A stretch of DNA of 64,000 bases from assembly GCA_024275115.1 (NCBI GenBank), contig JAJRZT010000021.1:26095-90094 (forward strand). The letters are read 5' to 3'. Position numbers and translations under genes: made by a program. Shown here piece after piece: positions 9,130 to 18,468 of this stretch (position 1 is its first letter; every line of letters starts with the position of its first letter). The notes below the pieces were generated by a model that was not told the DNA's origin, made no database searches, and worked only from the letters and a program-made list of their open reading frames with translations. This DNA is from Gammaproteobacteria bacterium (GTDB taxonomy: Bacteria > Pseudomonadota > Gammaproteobacteria > UBA6429 > Thiohalophilaceae).

Positions 9130-11441
9130 AGCGACTGGTAAAACAATTCTTTAATCGCCTGTTCAGCGGCAGCGCACCTATTATTTCTCTGATTATATTA
9201 TTGGTTGCTTCGCTTTATTTAATGAGTGGCGCAACCCATAACTCGGCTCAATTCAGCCAGCAGTTTTCAGTCCTTTTAGGCATTAATGCTCTGGCCGCTA
9301 TTTTACTGGTTGGGCTGATCACCAAAAATTTAATTACCCTTATTAAGCAATACCGACGCCGCCAGGTTGGCTCCCGCCTTACCGCCAAACTGGTTATTAT
9401 GTTTGTAATTTTATCGGTAACACCTGTAAGTGTTGTCTATTATTTTTCACTGGATTTTTTACAACGCGGCATTGATAGCTGGTTTGATGTACGCGTAGAA
9501 AAAGCCTTAAGTGACTCGCTTGAATTAAGTAAAGCTTCACTTGAAGAACGTATGAATGATTTAGTTACCGATGTAAAACAACAGGCAAGCGAACTGGTTA
9601 ACACCACCGACGGACTGGTTGCACTTAAGCTAAATGAGTTGCGTCTCGATAGTAAAGCCTCTGAATTAACCTTGTTTCACTATAGCGGGCATATCATCGG
9701 CTCGAGCACTGCCAATACCCGGCAACTTATTACGTTTGGGTTGAAAGAAAAAACGGTTGGCAAGGCGCGTAAAGGTGAACCTGATTTTGGGCTGATCCCC
9801 TTCAGTGACATAAGTGTTGATAAAAATTCCGGTATCAATAAAGGTAATATTCGTATTCGTATCGCGGTGCCCGTAGCCAGCCCCGACCCCGTTGCAGAAG
9901 GCCGCGTTCTGCAAGCCCTGTATCCAGTCACACCCCGCATGAATAGTCTGGCCACCACCGTACAAATCGCTTTTAGCGATTATAATGAACTTACTTATTT
10001 GCGCACCCCTCTTAAATACAGCTTTATTCTGACTTTGTCTCTGGTGTTAATGCTGAGTATTTTATCGGCTATCTGGGCGGCTTTTTTCTATGCACGCCAT
10101 CTGGTTGCACCGGTAACCAATCTGGTAAAAGGTACGCTGGCCGTTGCAAAGGGGGATTACACTATTCGTCTACCGCTGCCGGGTAATGATGATCTGGGTA
10201 ACTTAGTCCGCTCATTTAATGACATGATGCACCAGCTCACTATGGCACGTGAATCAGCTGAACTGAGCCAGCAACAACTTGAATCGTCCCACTCTTATTT
10301 ACAGGGCGTACTGGCTAACCTGACATCGGGTGTATTAACGCTCGATACCCATCATAATTTAATCACGTCCAATATTACTGCCAGCCAGATATTGGCCGTT
10401 GACCTGACCGATTATATTGATAAAGAGCTTGAGCTTATTGTTGATGACCACACTTTTCTGTACTTTTTTCTGGATGCTATTAAACCCCACCTTGAAAACA
10501 GCGATAAGCAATGGACTGAAGAAATCACGTTGTTCGCAAAAGAAGGCCGCCAGGTTATCATGTGCCGTGGCACCACGTTACCCGACGGTGGTTTTGTTAT
10601 TGTCTTTGACGACATTACCCAGTCACTGCAATCACAACGTAACGCCGCATGGGGTGAGGTTGCTCGTAGGCTGGCACATGAAATAAAAAACCCGCTTACC
10701 CCCATTCAACTTTCAGCCGAACGACTAAGGCACAAGTATTTAAACACGATGCCAGCAGAAGATGCTGAAGTACTGGATCGTTCAACCAACACCATTGTTC
10801 AGCAAGTTGAAACCTTAAAACAAATGGTCAAAGCTTTTTCTGACTATGCGCGAATGCCTGCTGTTGAATTAAAAACCATTGACTTAAACTCTTTAATTAG
10901 TGAAGTACTCGACCTTTATCAGGACACAAAAACAAACGTAAAAATAAATACGCAGTTAGATAACACCATGCCACATATTGAAGCCGACATTAATCGCATG
11001 CGGCAGTTGCTTACTAATTTAATTAAAAATGCGCTGGAAGCAATGGAGGAGCAAACCGAAGGTGAACTTATCATTACCACCGAGTGTGCTAAAAAAGCCG
11101 CCTGCCATTACGTTGAATTGCAAATTAAAGACACCGGCCCCGGCATACCACATAATATGTTTAGCACCTTGTTTGAGCCCTATATTACAAGCAAACCCAA
11201 GGGCAGCGGCTTAGGGCTGGCCATTGTTAAAAAAATAGTTGAAGAGCATGGTGGTGTACTATGGGCTGAAAATAATCAGTCACCGCTTAATGCACAAACA
11301 ATGGGTACCAATGGCAATCAGTCAGGTGCAACCATCTTTATTCGCTTACCCGTCGTCAGCATTAAAAATAAAAAGTCCACCGACTCCCCTGCAGCACAGT
11401 TAGACTTACTGAACAAAGGAAACAACAATGCCGCAACATGA
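9126..11441 (+). CDS. NtrY-like sensor histidine kinase
   Basis: Membrane sensor kinase, 771 residues from the ATG that overlaps the preceding stop (ATGA). Predicted layout: three membrane segments at about 17-34, 48-66 and 87-108; a periplasmic sensor region to about 295; a fourth segment to about 320; HAMP (to about 375); a PAS-like domain; HisKA with the phospho-accepting His in RRLAHEIKNPLTPIQ; and an HATPase domain with NLIKNALEAME, DTGPGIP and GSGLGLAIVKKI. This is the NtrY architecture, associated with nitrogen or redox-related envelope sensing in other proteobacteria; the signal here is unknown. The partner regulator overlaps its 3' end by 14 bases. Confidence 0.9.
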   Translation: MKRLVKQFFNRLFSGSAPIISLIILLVASLYLMSGATHNSAQFSQQFSVLLGINALAAILLVGLITKNLITLIKQYRRRQVGSRLTAKLVIMFVILSVTPVSVVYYFSLDFLQRGIDSWFDVRVEKALSDSLELSKASLEERMNDLVTDVKQQASELVNTTDGLVALKLNELRLDSKASELTLFHYSGHIIGSSTANTRQLITFGLKEKTVGKARKGEPDFGLIPFSDISVDKNSGINKGNIRIRIAVPVASPDPVAEGRVLQALYPVTPRMNSLATTVQIAFSDYNELTYLRTPLKYSFILTLSLVLMLSILSAIWAAFFYARHLVAPVTNLVKGTLAVAKGDYTIRLPLPGNDDLGNLVRSFNDMMHQLTMARESAELSQQQLESSHSYLQGVLANLTSGVLTLDTHHNLITSNITASQILAVDLTDYIDKELELIVDDHTFLYFFLDAIKPHLENSDKQWTEEITLFAKEGRQVIMCRGTTLPDGGFVIVFDDITQSLQSQRNAAWGEVARRLAHEIKNPLTPIQLSAERLRHKYLNTMPAEDAEVLDRSTNTIVQQVETLKQMVKAFSDYARMPAVELKTIDLNSLISEVLDLYQDTKTNVKINTQLDNTMPHIEADINRMRQLLTNLIKNALEAMEEQTEGELIITTECAKKAACHYVELQIKDTGPGIPHNMFSTLFEPYITSKPKGSGLGLAIVKKIVEEHGGVLWAENNQSPLNAQTMGTNGNQSGATIFIRLPVVSIKNKKSTDSPAAQLDLLNKGNNNAAT

Positions 11442-12840
11442 ACCCGCATCCACCGAAGTCAGCAACCAGGCAAAGGGTGTACCGTACATTCTTGTGGTTG
11501 ACGATGAACCCGATATTCGAAACCTGGTACGCGAAATTCTTGAAGACGAAGGCTATGAAGTCGCCGTTGCGGAAAATGGTTCGGATGCGCGTGACTCACA
11601 ACGTGCACGTCGCCCTGATCTTGTGTTACTCGATATCTGGATGCCCGATGTCGATGGCATTACTTTATTAAAAGAATGGTCAAAAGAAGAAGGGGGATTA
11701 TCCATACCGGTTATTATGATGTCTGGACACGGTACGGTTGAAACCGCCGTTGAAGCCACTCGACTGGGCGCCTATGACTTTATCGAAAAGCCTTTATCAC
11801 TCGCCAAACTATTGCTCACCATTGAACACGCTCTCGAAGCAGATAAATTGCAACGTGAAAACATGGGCCTAAGAAAACGCGGCCAGCTCAATATTGAACT
11901 GCTGGGCAAAAGTGCCACGATGCAAAGCTTTCGCGAAAATGTTCAACGTATCGCCGAACATGATACCTGGATACTGCTTAGCGGCGAGCCCGGCACTGAA
12001 CTGGAAATTACTGCACAATATCTGCATCAAAACAGCCGCCGCAAAGACCGCCCTTTTATTGACGTGAATGTTGCAACACTTTCTCCCGATACAGCCGCAA
12101 AAGAATTATTTGGTAGCGAAGTAAATGGTAAAATTACCTACGGCTTACTGGAACAAGCCAGCGGTGGTACCCTGTACCTGCACGATATGAGTGATATGGA
12201 TCTGGAATCACAGGCTAAATTTTTTTCTGCACTTGAAAAAAAGTCCTTTGTGCGTATTGGTGGCAACGAAGCTGTTACCATTCATATTCGTATTATTGCC
12301 GCCACCCACCGCAACCTGCAAAAACTGGTTGAAGATGGCCACTTTCGAGAAGATTTATATTACCAATTAAATGTTGTACCCGTAAATGTTCCCCCTCTTC
12401 GCGAACACCATGAAGACGTCCCTGAATTATTAAATTACTATATCAATCTTTTTGTTGAATACGACAACCTGCCTTATCGTAAATTTTCGATGGCGGCACA
12501 AAATAAACTGCGCAATCACAGCTGGCCGGGGAATATCCGTGAATTAAAAAATATGGTGCAACGATTACTTATCGTCGGTGCTGGTACAGAAATTGAAGTA
12601 AATGAAATTAATAATGCACTCGGGCAAATAAAAACAACCAGCAGCGCATTACCAACAGGCTTTGAACTCCCTTTACGCGAAGCACGCGAACAGTTTGAAC
12701 GAAACTATATTATCCACCAGTTAAAAATTGCCAACGGCAGTGTTGGCAAAGCCGCTAAAACCATTGGACTGGAGCGTACTCATTTATATCGAAAACTACG
12801 CTCACTGGAAATTGATCCTAAACATTTAGATGATGATTAA
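11428..12840 (+). CDS. NtrX-like response regulator with degenerate AAA+ domain
   Basis: A 470-residue regulator: receiver domain (residues 18-135; acidic pocket VVDDEPD, phospho-acceptor D69 in LLDIWMPD, K121), central AAA+ domain (about 155-385) and C-terminal Fis-type helix-turn-helix (about 435-462, GSVGKAAKTIGLERTHLYRK). The central domain has lost its ATPase machinery: Walker A reads GEPGTELE (186-193) where G-x-x-x-x-G-K is expected, Walker B reads TLYLHD instead of TLFLDE, and the sigma54-contacting GAFTGA loop is absent (FGSEVNGKITYG). It therefore probably binds DNA as a conventional regulator without sigma54 remodelling. It follows ntrY with a good SD (AAAGGAAAC). Confidence 0.9.
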   Translation: MPQHEPASTEVSNQAKGVPYILVVDDEPDIRNLVREILEDEGYEVAVAENGSDARDSQRARRPDLVLLDIWMPDVDGITLLKEWSKEEGGLSIPVIMMSGHGTVETAVEATRLGAYDFIEKPLSLAKLLLTIEHALEADKLQRENMGLRKRGQLNIELLGKSATMQSFRENVQRIAEHDTWILLSGEPGTELEITAQYLHQNSRRKDRPFIDVNVATLSPDTAAKELFGSEVNGKITYGLLEQASGGTLYLHDMSDMDLESQAKFFSALEKKSFVRIGGNEAVTIHIRIIAATHRNLQKLVEDGHFREDLYYQLNVVPVNVPPLREHHEDVPELLNYYINLFVEYDNLPYRKFSMAAQNKLRNHSWPGNIRELKNMVQRLLIVGAGTEIEVNEINNALGQIKTTSSALPTGFELPLREAREQFERNYIIHQLKIANGSVGKAAKTIGLERTHLYRKLRSLEIDPKHLDDD

Positions 12841-12899
12841 AGTTCGAATAAAGCGTAAGTAGTAACCACAACCATCGATTGACCTTATAACCTATTTAT

Positions 12900-14048
12900 T
12901 CAGAAATACCATTGGACTTGCAGAGTCACATTATCTTCTAATGCCCCGTACTCACTGCCACTGTTACCTTTGTATAATTGTGTACCCGCCGACAATTCAG
13001 TGTTATCGGTAGCGGAAACAATTAAGCGTAAATATAAAAACTGACTGCCATCGTCAAGATTTTTAATATAGTAGTTTTCTAATTTCCAGAGGGATGAAAT
13101 GTCATACCCCACCAGCGCACCCACATAACGCCGTGCCAGACTCTGGATTTTTCCCGACAACAAGCGATCAAAATCATAGTCCAACGAATTACTTTTACCC
13201 TGCCCGTTGTAATAGAGTTCGACCATAAATAACAACGTATTGGGAAAACTGTAATCAGCACCGAGTACGATACGTTGATATTGACCATCAACCGGAGACG
13301 ACGTCCGAGTCCACTCGCCACGCACACCCACCGGCCCCAGTTGCCCGGCAAAATCGAAACCGGCCATGGTGTCATTTCGGAATCGACCCACGGTCATACC
13401 CAGGTCGTAACGCGCTATATTCGTGCGCCAACGTAACGCGGTCGTATTGCGTACCGATTTGTCATGCGCTGCACCAACCAGGCTAAGACGCGATAAGTCG
13501 TTATAGTCCCAATCAACAACAACCGCACCAACACCAACACGCTCTTCGCGTTCGATCTGCGTGGGTGTAAACGGATTAATAATATCGACCGGACTCCAAA
13601 ACAGCGCAGTACCCCAGGCAATACGTTGTCGACCGATACGCACATCCGCATCCATCACTCGAGCATCAAGATAGGCACGATAAAACCCGTGGCGCGCATA
13701 GACTGATTTATTATCAGCATAGGTCTTGTTTAGATCAAGGAAAGTGTCCGAAGCCCTGTTCTGTTGTGTCAGGAACTGATTTGTTTCCAGATAATTACCC
13801 AGCAGAACTTCATTATCATATTGCACATTGAATGTCGTTTCTTTAGCCAGACTGCCCTTCAGTTCCAGGCGCAGCCGATTGAGATCAAGATTATAGGATT
13901 GCTGCGATCCAAATAAACTCAGCGTGCGTGAATTTACGAATAAATTTTTATAGTAACCACTAAGCTCAATCTCTGCTTTTGCTGTTTGCCAAAATCCACT
14001 AACAAACAAACTCAGTAGCAGTGTCGACCCGACTTTTTTATCCAACAT
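12900..14048 (-). CDS. Outer-membrane beta-barrel protein (DUF1302-like)
   Basis: A 382-residue exported protein: signal peptide ending near residue 25 (KAEIELSG follows), then alternating amphipathic strands throughout and a C-terminal VQWYF, the terminal-aromatic signature of outer-membrane barrels. Segments such as DADVRIGRQRIAWGTALFW and DIINPFTPTQIERE resemble the DUF1302/porin-like group; the family name is tentative. It starts inside the last codons of the permease gene (11-base overlap), so it is the last gene of the Lol-like operon and a likely outer-membrane partner or acceptor of that route. Confidence 0.75.
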   Translation of the reverse strand: MLDKKVGSTLLLSLFVSGFWQTAKAEIELSGYYKNLFVNSRTLSLFGSQQSYNLDLNRLRLELKGSLAKETTFNVQYDNEVLLGNYLETNQFLTQQNRASDTFLDLNKTYADNKSVYARHGFYRAYLDARVMDADVRIGRQRIAWGTALFWSPVDIINPFTPTQIEREERVGVGAVVVDWDYNDLSRLSLVGAAHDKSVRNTTALRWRTNIARYDLGMTVGRFRNDTMAGFDFAGQLGPVGVRGEWTRTSSPVDGQYQRIVLGADYSFPNTLLFMVELYYNGQGKSNSLDYDFDRLLSGKIQSLARRYVGALVGYDISSLWKLENYYIKNLDDGSQFLYLRLIVSATDNTELSAGTQLYKGNSGSEYGALEDNVTLQVQWYF

Positions 14049-16551
14049 TACGGATAGCCGTCACCGGCTCCAAATGTGATGCACGAATAGCAGGATAGAT
14101 TGCCGTTAGCACACCGGTGGCAAACAAAATCAGCGCCGCCCACCAAAAACTGCCGATGATAATCACCGGCCTAAGAATCGGCGTCATCCCAGGTATGGTT
14201 TCGGAGGCATCCATTAAATTTGTTAAATCGATACCGGTACTACCGTAGTAAGCGGTGACGACTAAGCCAAGAACCATACCCACAATAATACCGATAGCTG
14301 ATAACGCCAGCGATTCATAAATGACAATACGCAATACCTGCCCAGGTGCCGTGCCCAATGCCATCATCACGCCAAACTCGCGGGTACGCTCAAGCACCGA
14401 CATTAATAAAGTATTCATTATTCCCATGGCAATCACGAACAACACGATAGCCAGTATGATGTAAAAAAACACATCACTGAATTCAATCATCTGCACAACA
14501 GCGGGCATCAGCGTTTCCCATGGCAGCGCTTCAAGTCCACTATTACCACCCATACGGCGATTCAAACTTGTTGCAAATTCTTTACTATCCCGACGATCTT
14601 TTAATGCTATCGCAATGGTGGAAATACTATTATTTAAGCCTAACAATGCCTGCCCCGCCGAAAGAGGGATGAGCCCCATCAATCCATCAAAAAATTCATT
14701 GCCTGTTTCAAATATGCCAACGACACGGTACGCCGCAGAACCCAGGTCGCCATTGACCTGTTGTGCGGTAACAACCACTTTCTCGCCGATTCGAATATCC
14801 AGTTTTTTCGCCACCCGTTGCCCAAGCACGATACTGTTTTTATCGCTGGCAGCAAGATATGTGCCCTCAACAATCACCTTCTGTAACTGGGTCACCTGTT
14901 GTTCCCTTTGTGCATCAATACCCAAGATCAACAAGGGTTCAGATGCCATCGGGCTACTGACCATCGCGCGAGTCTGCACCCGAGGGGTTGCCTCTACAAC
15001 ATTCGGCGCTTGCTTTACTTTCTGTAATATATTTTCATAATCGTTGATGCGCAGCTCCGGTTCCATATCCAAACGAAAACCTTGCTGTTCTATCTGCACA
15101 TGGGCACTAAAATAACGGGTTGAGTTTTCTACCAACTGTGCATACCAACCTTCAATCAAACCATATAAAACTATAAAGGCGGCCAACCCAAAAGCAGTGG
15201 CACCGGCGGTCAACACGGCACGACGCGGGTTGCGCATAATGCCCCGACTGGCAATCGCCCAGAATACAGCGCGAGTGCGTTGTTGCGTTTTATGCTCACG
15301 CGTTTTATGGTGTCGGCTTTTATGCGTATGACTTCCACGGATTGCCTCGACTGGTTCAACACTGGCTGCACGCCATGCCGGATAAAGTGCAGGGACGATG
15401 CTGATAAAAAAAACGATGGCTGACAACACTGCAATATGATCCCAACGTGAAACCGGATAGACAATGGCAGAAAGCCCCGGCATGCTTTCCAGCGCTGCAG
15501 TAAATTGTTCAAGGTTCAAGCCCGTGCTGGCAAGGTAAAAATTGATACCCAGCCCAATGATATTGCCGACGGTAATTCCAGCAACACCCAGTAACATCGA
15601 TTCCAGAATGACTAACCCTACAATTTGAGAACGCGAGGTGCCCAACGCCATCATCACGCCAAACTCGCGGCTGCGTTCCATCACCGCCATAAGAATGGTA
15701 TTAGCAATACCCACGCCGACCACCACAAACATAATGACCAGAATAATGTAGGTCATCGCTTCATGGAACTGCACCGCCTGTACCACCGATGGCAGTAACT
15801 TACGCCATCCTAGAACTTCGTAGTCGGTTCCCAACTTGCGTGAGAGTGCCGTTGCCACCTGAGCCGATTGTTGGCGTTGATTTAGCCGAATCGCCCATGC
15901 CGTGGCTCGTCCCCACATCGCATACAAATCACGCGCGGCCTCCAGAGTTAGAAAAGCATAGTTAGTATCGATAGCCTCAATGCCGGTATCGAAAATACCG
16001 ACAATACGATAACGCCCGGCACCAATAGAGCCATCGGCTGCCTGCGTGATCAATACGGCCTCTTCACCCGGCTTGGTACCGAGTATTTTTGCCATTTTGT
16101 TACCAATCAAAATGCCATTTTCATCATCCGGTTGCAGGTAGCGGCCTTCGATAATCGTTTTATTAATCGTGGTAATCTTGATTTCGTTTTCGGGTTCAAC
16201 ACCCACCACCAATACACCGCGACTCTTGTTCGCACCACTGAGCATGGCCTTTCCTGCCAGGCGTACGGACAATGCTTTTATATTATTGTCTTTGAGAATC
16301 TCCGCGCGAACCGTCGGACTATCCGTTAACGCGCGATGTAATTTTTTATCTTCGTGATAACCTTTCCCATGTACTTTTAAATGCCCGGTCAGATAGCTGG
16401 TACTGTTTTCGATCATCTGCTCGTTCATTCCATCGATAAGCCCCCACAAAAACACCAACGATGCCAACCCAACCGTGATCGCAACGACCGTAATCAGAGA
16501 ACGCCGAACATTGCGCAGCACGTTTCGCCAGGCCAAACGCAGCAGTTTCAT
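14038..16551 (-). CDS. Double-length ABC permease, FtsX/LolC-MacB type
   Basis: An 837-residue inner-membrane protein made of two tandem copies of an FtsX/LolCE unit. Each copy has an N-terminal membrane helix (near residues 15-40 and 435-460), a periplasmic MacB-type core domain and three further helices. The repeated cytoplasmic coupling segment reads MERSREFGVMMALGTS in the first copy and LERTREFGVMMALGTA in the second. The two halves thus form a complete LolCE-like heterodimer in one chain. Its start overlaps the ATPase stop as ATGA with SD GGGAG. Such permeases power extraction of lipoproteins or lipids from the outer face of the inner membrane; the substrate here is unknown. Confidence 0.88.
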   Translation of the reverse strand: MKLLRLAWRNVLRNVRRSLITVVAITVGLASLVFLWGLIDGMNEQMIENSTSYLTGHLKVHGKGYHEDKKLHRALTDSPTVRAEILKDNNIKALSVRLAGKAMLSGANKSRGVLVVGVEPENEIKITTINKTIIEGRYLQPDDENGILIGNKMAKILGTKPGEEAVLITQAADGSIGAGRYRIVGIFDTGIEAIDTNYAFLTLEAARDLYAMWGRATAWAIRLNQRQQSAQVATALSRKLGTDYEVLGWRKLLPSVVQAVQFHEAMTYIILVIMFVVVGVGIANTILMAVMERSREFGVMMALGTSRSQIVGLVILESMLLGVAGITVGNIIGLGINFYLASTGLNLEQFTAALESMPGLSAIVYPVSRWDHIAVLSAIVFFISIVPALYPAWRAASVEPVEAIRGSHTHKSRHHKTREHKTQQRTRAVFWAIASRGIMRNPRRAVLTAGATAFGLAAFIVLYGLIEGWYAQLVENSTRYFSAHVQIEQQGFRLDMEPELRINDYENILQKVKQAPNVVEATPRVQTRAMVSSPMASEPLLILGIDAQREQQVTQLQKVIVEGTYLAASDKNSIVLGQRVAKKLDIRIGEKVVVTAQQVNGDLGSAAYRVVGIFETGNEFFDGLMGLIPLSAGQALLGLNNSISTIAIALKDRRDSKEFATSLNRRMGGNSGLEALPWETLMPAVVQMIEFSDVFFYIILAIVLFVIAMGIMNTLLMSVLERTREFGVMMALGTAPGQVLRIVIYESLALSAIGIIVGMVLGLVVTAYYGSTGIDLTNLMDASETIPGMTPILRPVIIIGSFWWAALILFATGVLTAIYPAIRASHLEPVTAIRNVG

Positions 16552-17246
16552 TTTTTTGCTCCCATTTGTCTGCGTTCATCAACAATTTTTCCATCGCGCA
16601 AGGTAACAATACGCCGAGCACGCTCCATTACCATCGAGTCATGGGTAGAGAAGATAAAGGTGGTTTTGTGACGCTCATTAAGATCGCGCATTAAATCCAA
16701 CAAAGCGGCACCGGTATGAGAATCGAGGTTAGCAGTCGGCTCGTCCGCCAACACAATCGCAGGCTGCGACACAATCGCGCGAGCAACGGCAACGCGCTGC
16801 TGTTGACCGCCGGACAACTGTGTTGGCCGTCGGTGAACAAAGTCTTTCAAGCCCACTTCACCCAACATACTTTCGGCACGCTCACGTCGTTCTTTGTCCG
16901 GCACACCCTGAAGCAACATCACATATTCAACGTTTTCAACCGCGCTCAACACCGGAATTAAATTATATTCCTGAAAAATAAAACCAATTTCCCGTAAGCG
17001 TAAACGCGACAACTCCGTTTTCGGTAGACGGCCAATTTCCTGTTCACGGATCCAGATCTGCCCACGGGTTGGCGCATCCAGACCACCAATAATATTCAAA
17101 AGCGTGGTCTTGCCCGAACCGGATGGCCCAACCAACGCCATAAACTCAGCACTTTCCACTGTCAGATCCACACCATCCAGTGCATCAACAATAATGCTGT
17201 CCTGATGATACTGCTTGCTGACTTGTTTAACGGTGACAAGCGGCAT
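16548..17246 (-). CDS. ABC transporter ATPase, LolD/MacB type
   Basis: A 232-residue nucleotide-binding subunit with Walker A GPSGSGKTTLLN, Q-loop FIFQEYNLIPVLSAVEN, signature LSGGQQQRVAVARAI, Walker B IVLADEPTANLD and switch His in FIFSTHD. Length and sequence place it in the LolD/MacB/FtsE group that drives FtsX-type permeases by a mechanotransmission mechanism. Encoded immediately before the double permease (4-base overlap) and 12 bases after the LolA-like gene, so its partners are clear from context. Confidence 0.93.
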   Translation of the reverse strand: MPLVTVKQVSKQYHQDSIIVDALDGVDLTVESAEFMALVGPSGSGKTTLLNIIGGLDAPTRGQIWIREQEIGRLPKTELSRLRLREIGFIFQEYNLIPVLSAVENVEYVMLLQGVPDKERRERAESMLGEVGLKDFVHRRPTQLSGGQQQRVAVARAIVSQPAIVLADEPTANLDSHTGAALLDLMRDLNERHKTTFIFSTHDSMVMERARRIVTLRDGKIVDERRQMGAKK

Positions 17247-17258
17247 AATATTTCTCCC

Positions 17259-18068
17259 TTAGCGTCGACGGCGCAGATTGCGGAGCGTAAAAATAGAATC
17301 TTTAATTGGCTTATCAAAAATCACGTCGATAACACGAATACGGGTGACATTTCCTGGCTTCTGTGTGGGTCGCATTTCCCATTCCGTCGGCAACGAGCGA
17401 TTACCAAACTTGCGAATTTTAGAGAAGCTCAATACCTTGATTGTCTGGCCGCGTTCATCAATAAATTCCTGCCGCAGCGGCATTAAATCGGTCTTGCGCA
17501 CCCGATATACGATGCTGCCCCAAACCACGGCAGCATCGGGTTTTGGAGTAGAAAGCACACGATAGACTTCTATACCATTTATATTTTCTGTTGCAACAAT
17601 TTTGTGAGTGTAGTCGTTAACCATGCTGCTTTGCTTCACCAAATCATCATTGGAAAAATCCGATCCCATCCAGGGCTGTAACATCATGGAGGGTGGAATT
17701 TTAATAACCCGTTCGACCTTCGGCAGATAGTTCCACATCTCGCTCTTTACTCGTAATGAACCGATACCCGCTTCTTTAGCCGGAGATAGAATACGAACAA
17801 AACTTTTATTCGGGCGTCGCATCCACATCCGCAATTTGAGTGTACGATTCCAATAAGGCGTGGTGATCGTCATCTCATACTCGCCTAATACCGTGTTGCC
17901 CCACAGGCGACTTTCAACCGCTGACACGATATCCCCGCCTGTTTTATCCTCAGCTGCTAGCAATGCCTCATAATAGAAAGATAGTATAAAAAACACGCCC
18001 ACCATCAAAGTGCGATAAGTCAGCTGCCCGCCCATTCCCGGTTCTTTTCGAGTTGAGGTGATTTTCAT
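17259..18068 (-). CDS. LolA-like outer-membrane lipoprotein-sorting protein
   Basis: A 269-residue exported protein: positively charged leader and hydrophobic segment (about residues 18-38), then a beta-rich LolA/LolB-type fold of the 'outer membrane lipoprotein-sorting' group (COG2834-like), with segments such as LKLRMWMRRPNKSFVRIL and WNYLPKVERVIKIPPSMM. Proteins of this group carry lipids or lipoproteins across the periplasm. The ATG at 18068 has AAGGAAG upstream. First gene of a four-gene leftward operon with an ABC ATPase, a LolCE-like permease and an outer-membrane barrel; the substrate cannot be read from sequence. Confidence 0.82.
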   Translation of the reverse strand: MKITSTRKEPGMGGQLTYRTLMVGVFFILSFYYEALLAAEDKTGGDIVSAVESRLWGNTVLGEYEMTITTPYWNRTLKLRMWMRRPNKSFVRILSPAKEAGIGSLRVKSEMWNYLPKVERVIKIPPSMMLQPWMGSDFSNDDLVKQSSMVNDYTHKIVATENINGIEVYRVLSTPKPDAAVVWGSIVYRVRKTDLMPLRQEFIDERGQTIKVLSFSKIRKFGNRSLPTEWEMRPTQKPGNVTRIRVIDVIFDKPIKDSIFTLRNLRRRR

Positions 18069-18266
18069 TGCAGTCTTCCTTTTAGTTAAACCGGATGCCC
18101 CTTATTATTAAATAAGTATAGTAAGTAAAAGCTCGGTTACCATAAGTTTAGCCGAAAGGTACTTACCCTTTATTCAAAGACAGGTGCACATCAAGAACAA
18201 CCACCCGTAGAGTTTTTATTCTCAGCGTTAATAAATGAAAAAGAAAAACACTTAGCGGCTCCATAT

Positions 18267-18327
18267 AAAAAGCGACCGATTTATTTTTTATCTCACTAAA
18301 TTCTAATTAAATAAATCGGTCACTTTT
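18267..18327. terminator. Bidirectional rho-independent terminator
   Basis: A perfect 13-bp inverted repeat, GACCGATTTATTT (18274-18286) and its complement (18309-18321), with a 22-base loop. Outside it AAAAG and CTTTT also pair across a single mismatch, so each strand ends in a T run. It lies in the 400-base gap 18069-18468, downstream of the YeeE gene and upstream of the Lol-like operon, both leftward, so it most likely insulates that operon from read-through. The rest of the gap shows no convincing gene; an 18-codon ORF at 18390-18446 is too short to call. Confidence 0.6.
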
Positions 18328-18468
18328 CAGCGTCATTCGGAAACACAACATAATTGGACGGTGTCGCATTTCATATTTGCCATAGAACCATGAAAGCGTT
18401 GAACTTGGGCAAAGAAGATAAAGGCTTTAGTTACATTGATGAGTAATATCCGCATGAGCACTTACCTA

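Noticed and set aside
18390..18446. 18-codon ORF (MKALNLGKEDKGFSYIDE) between YeeE and the Lol-like operon
   Set aside because: Too short, without an obvious SD; could be a decayed gene end but cannot be supported.
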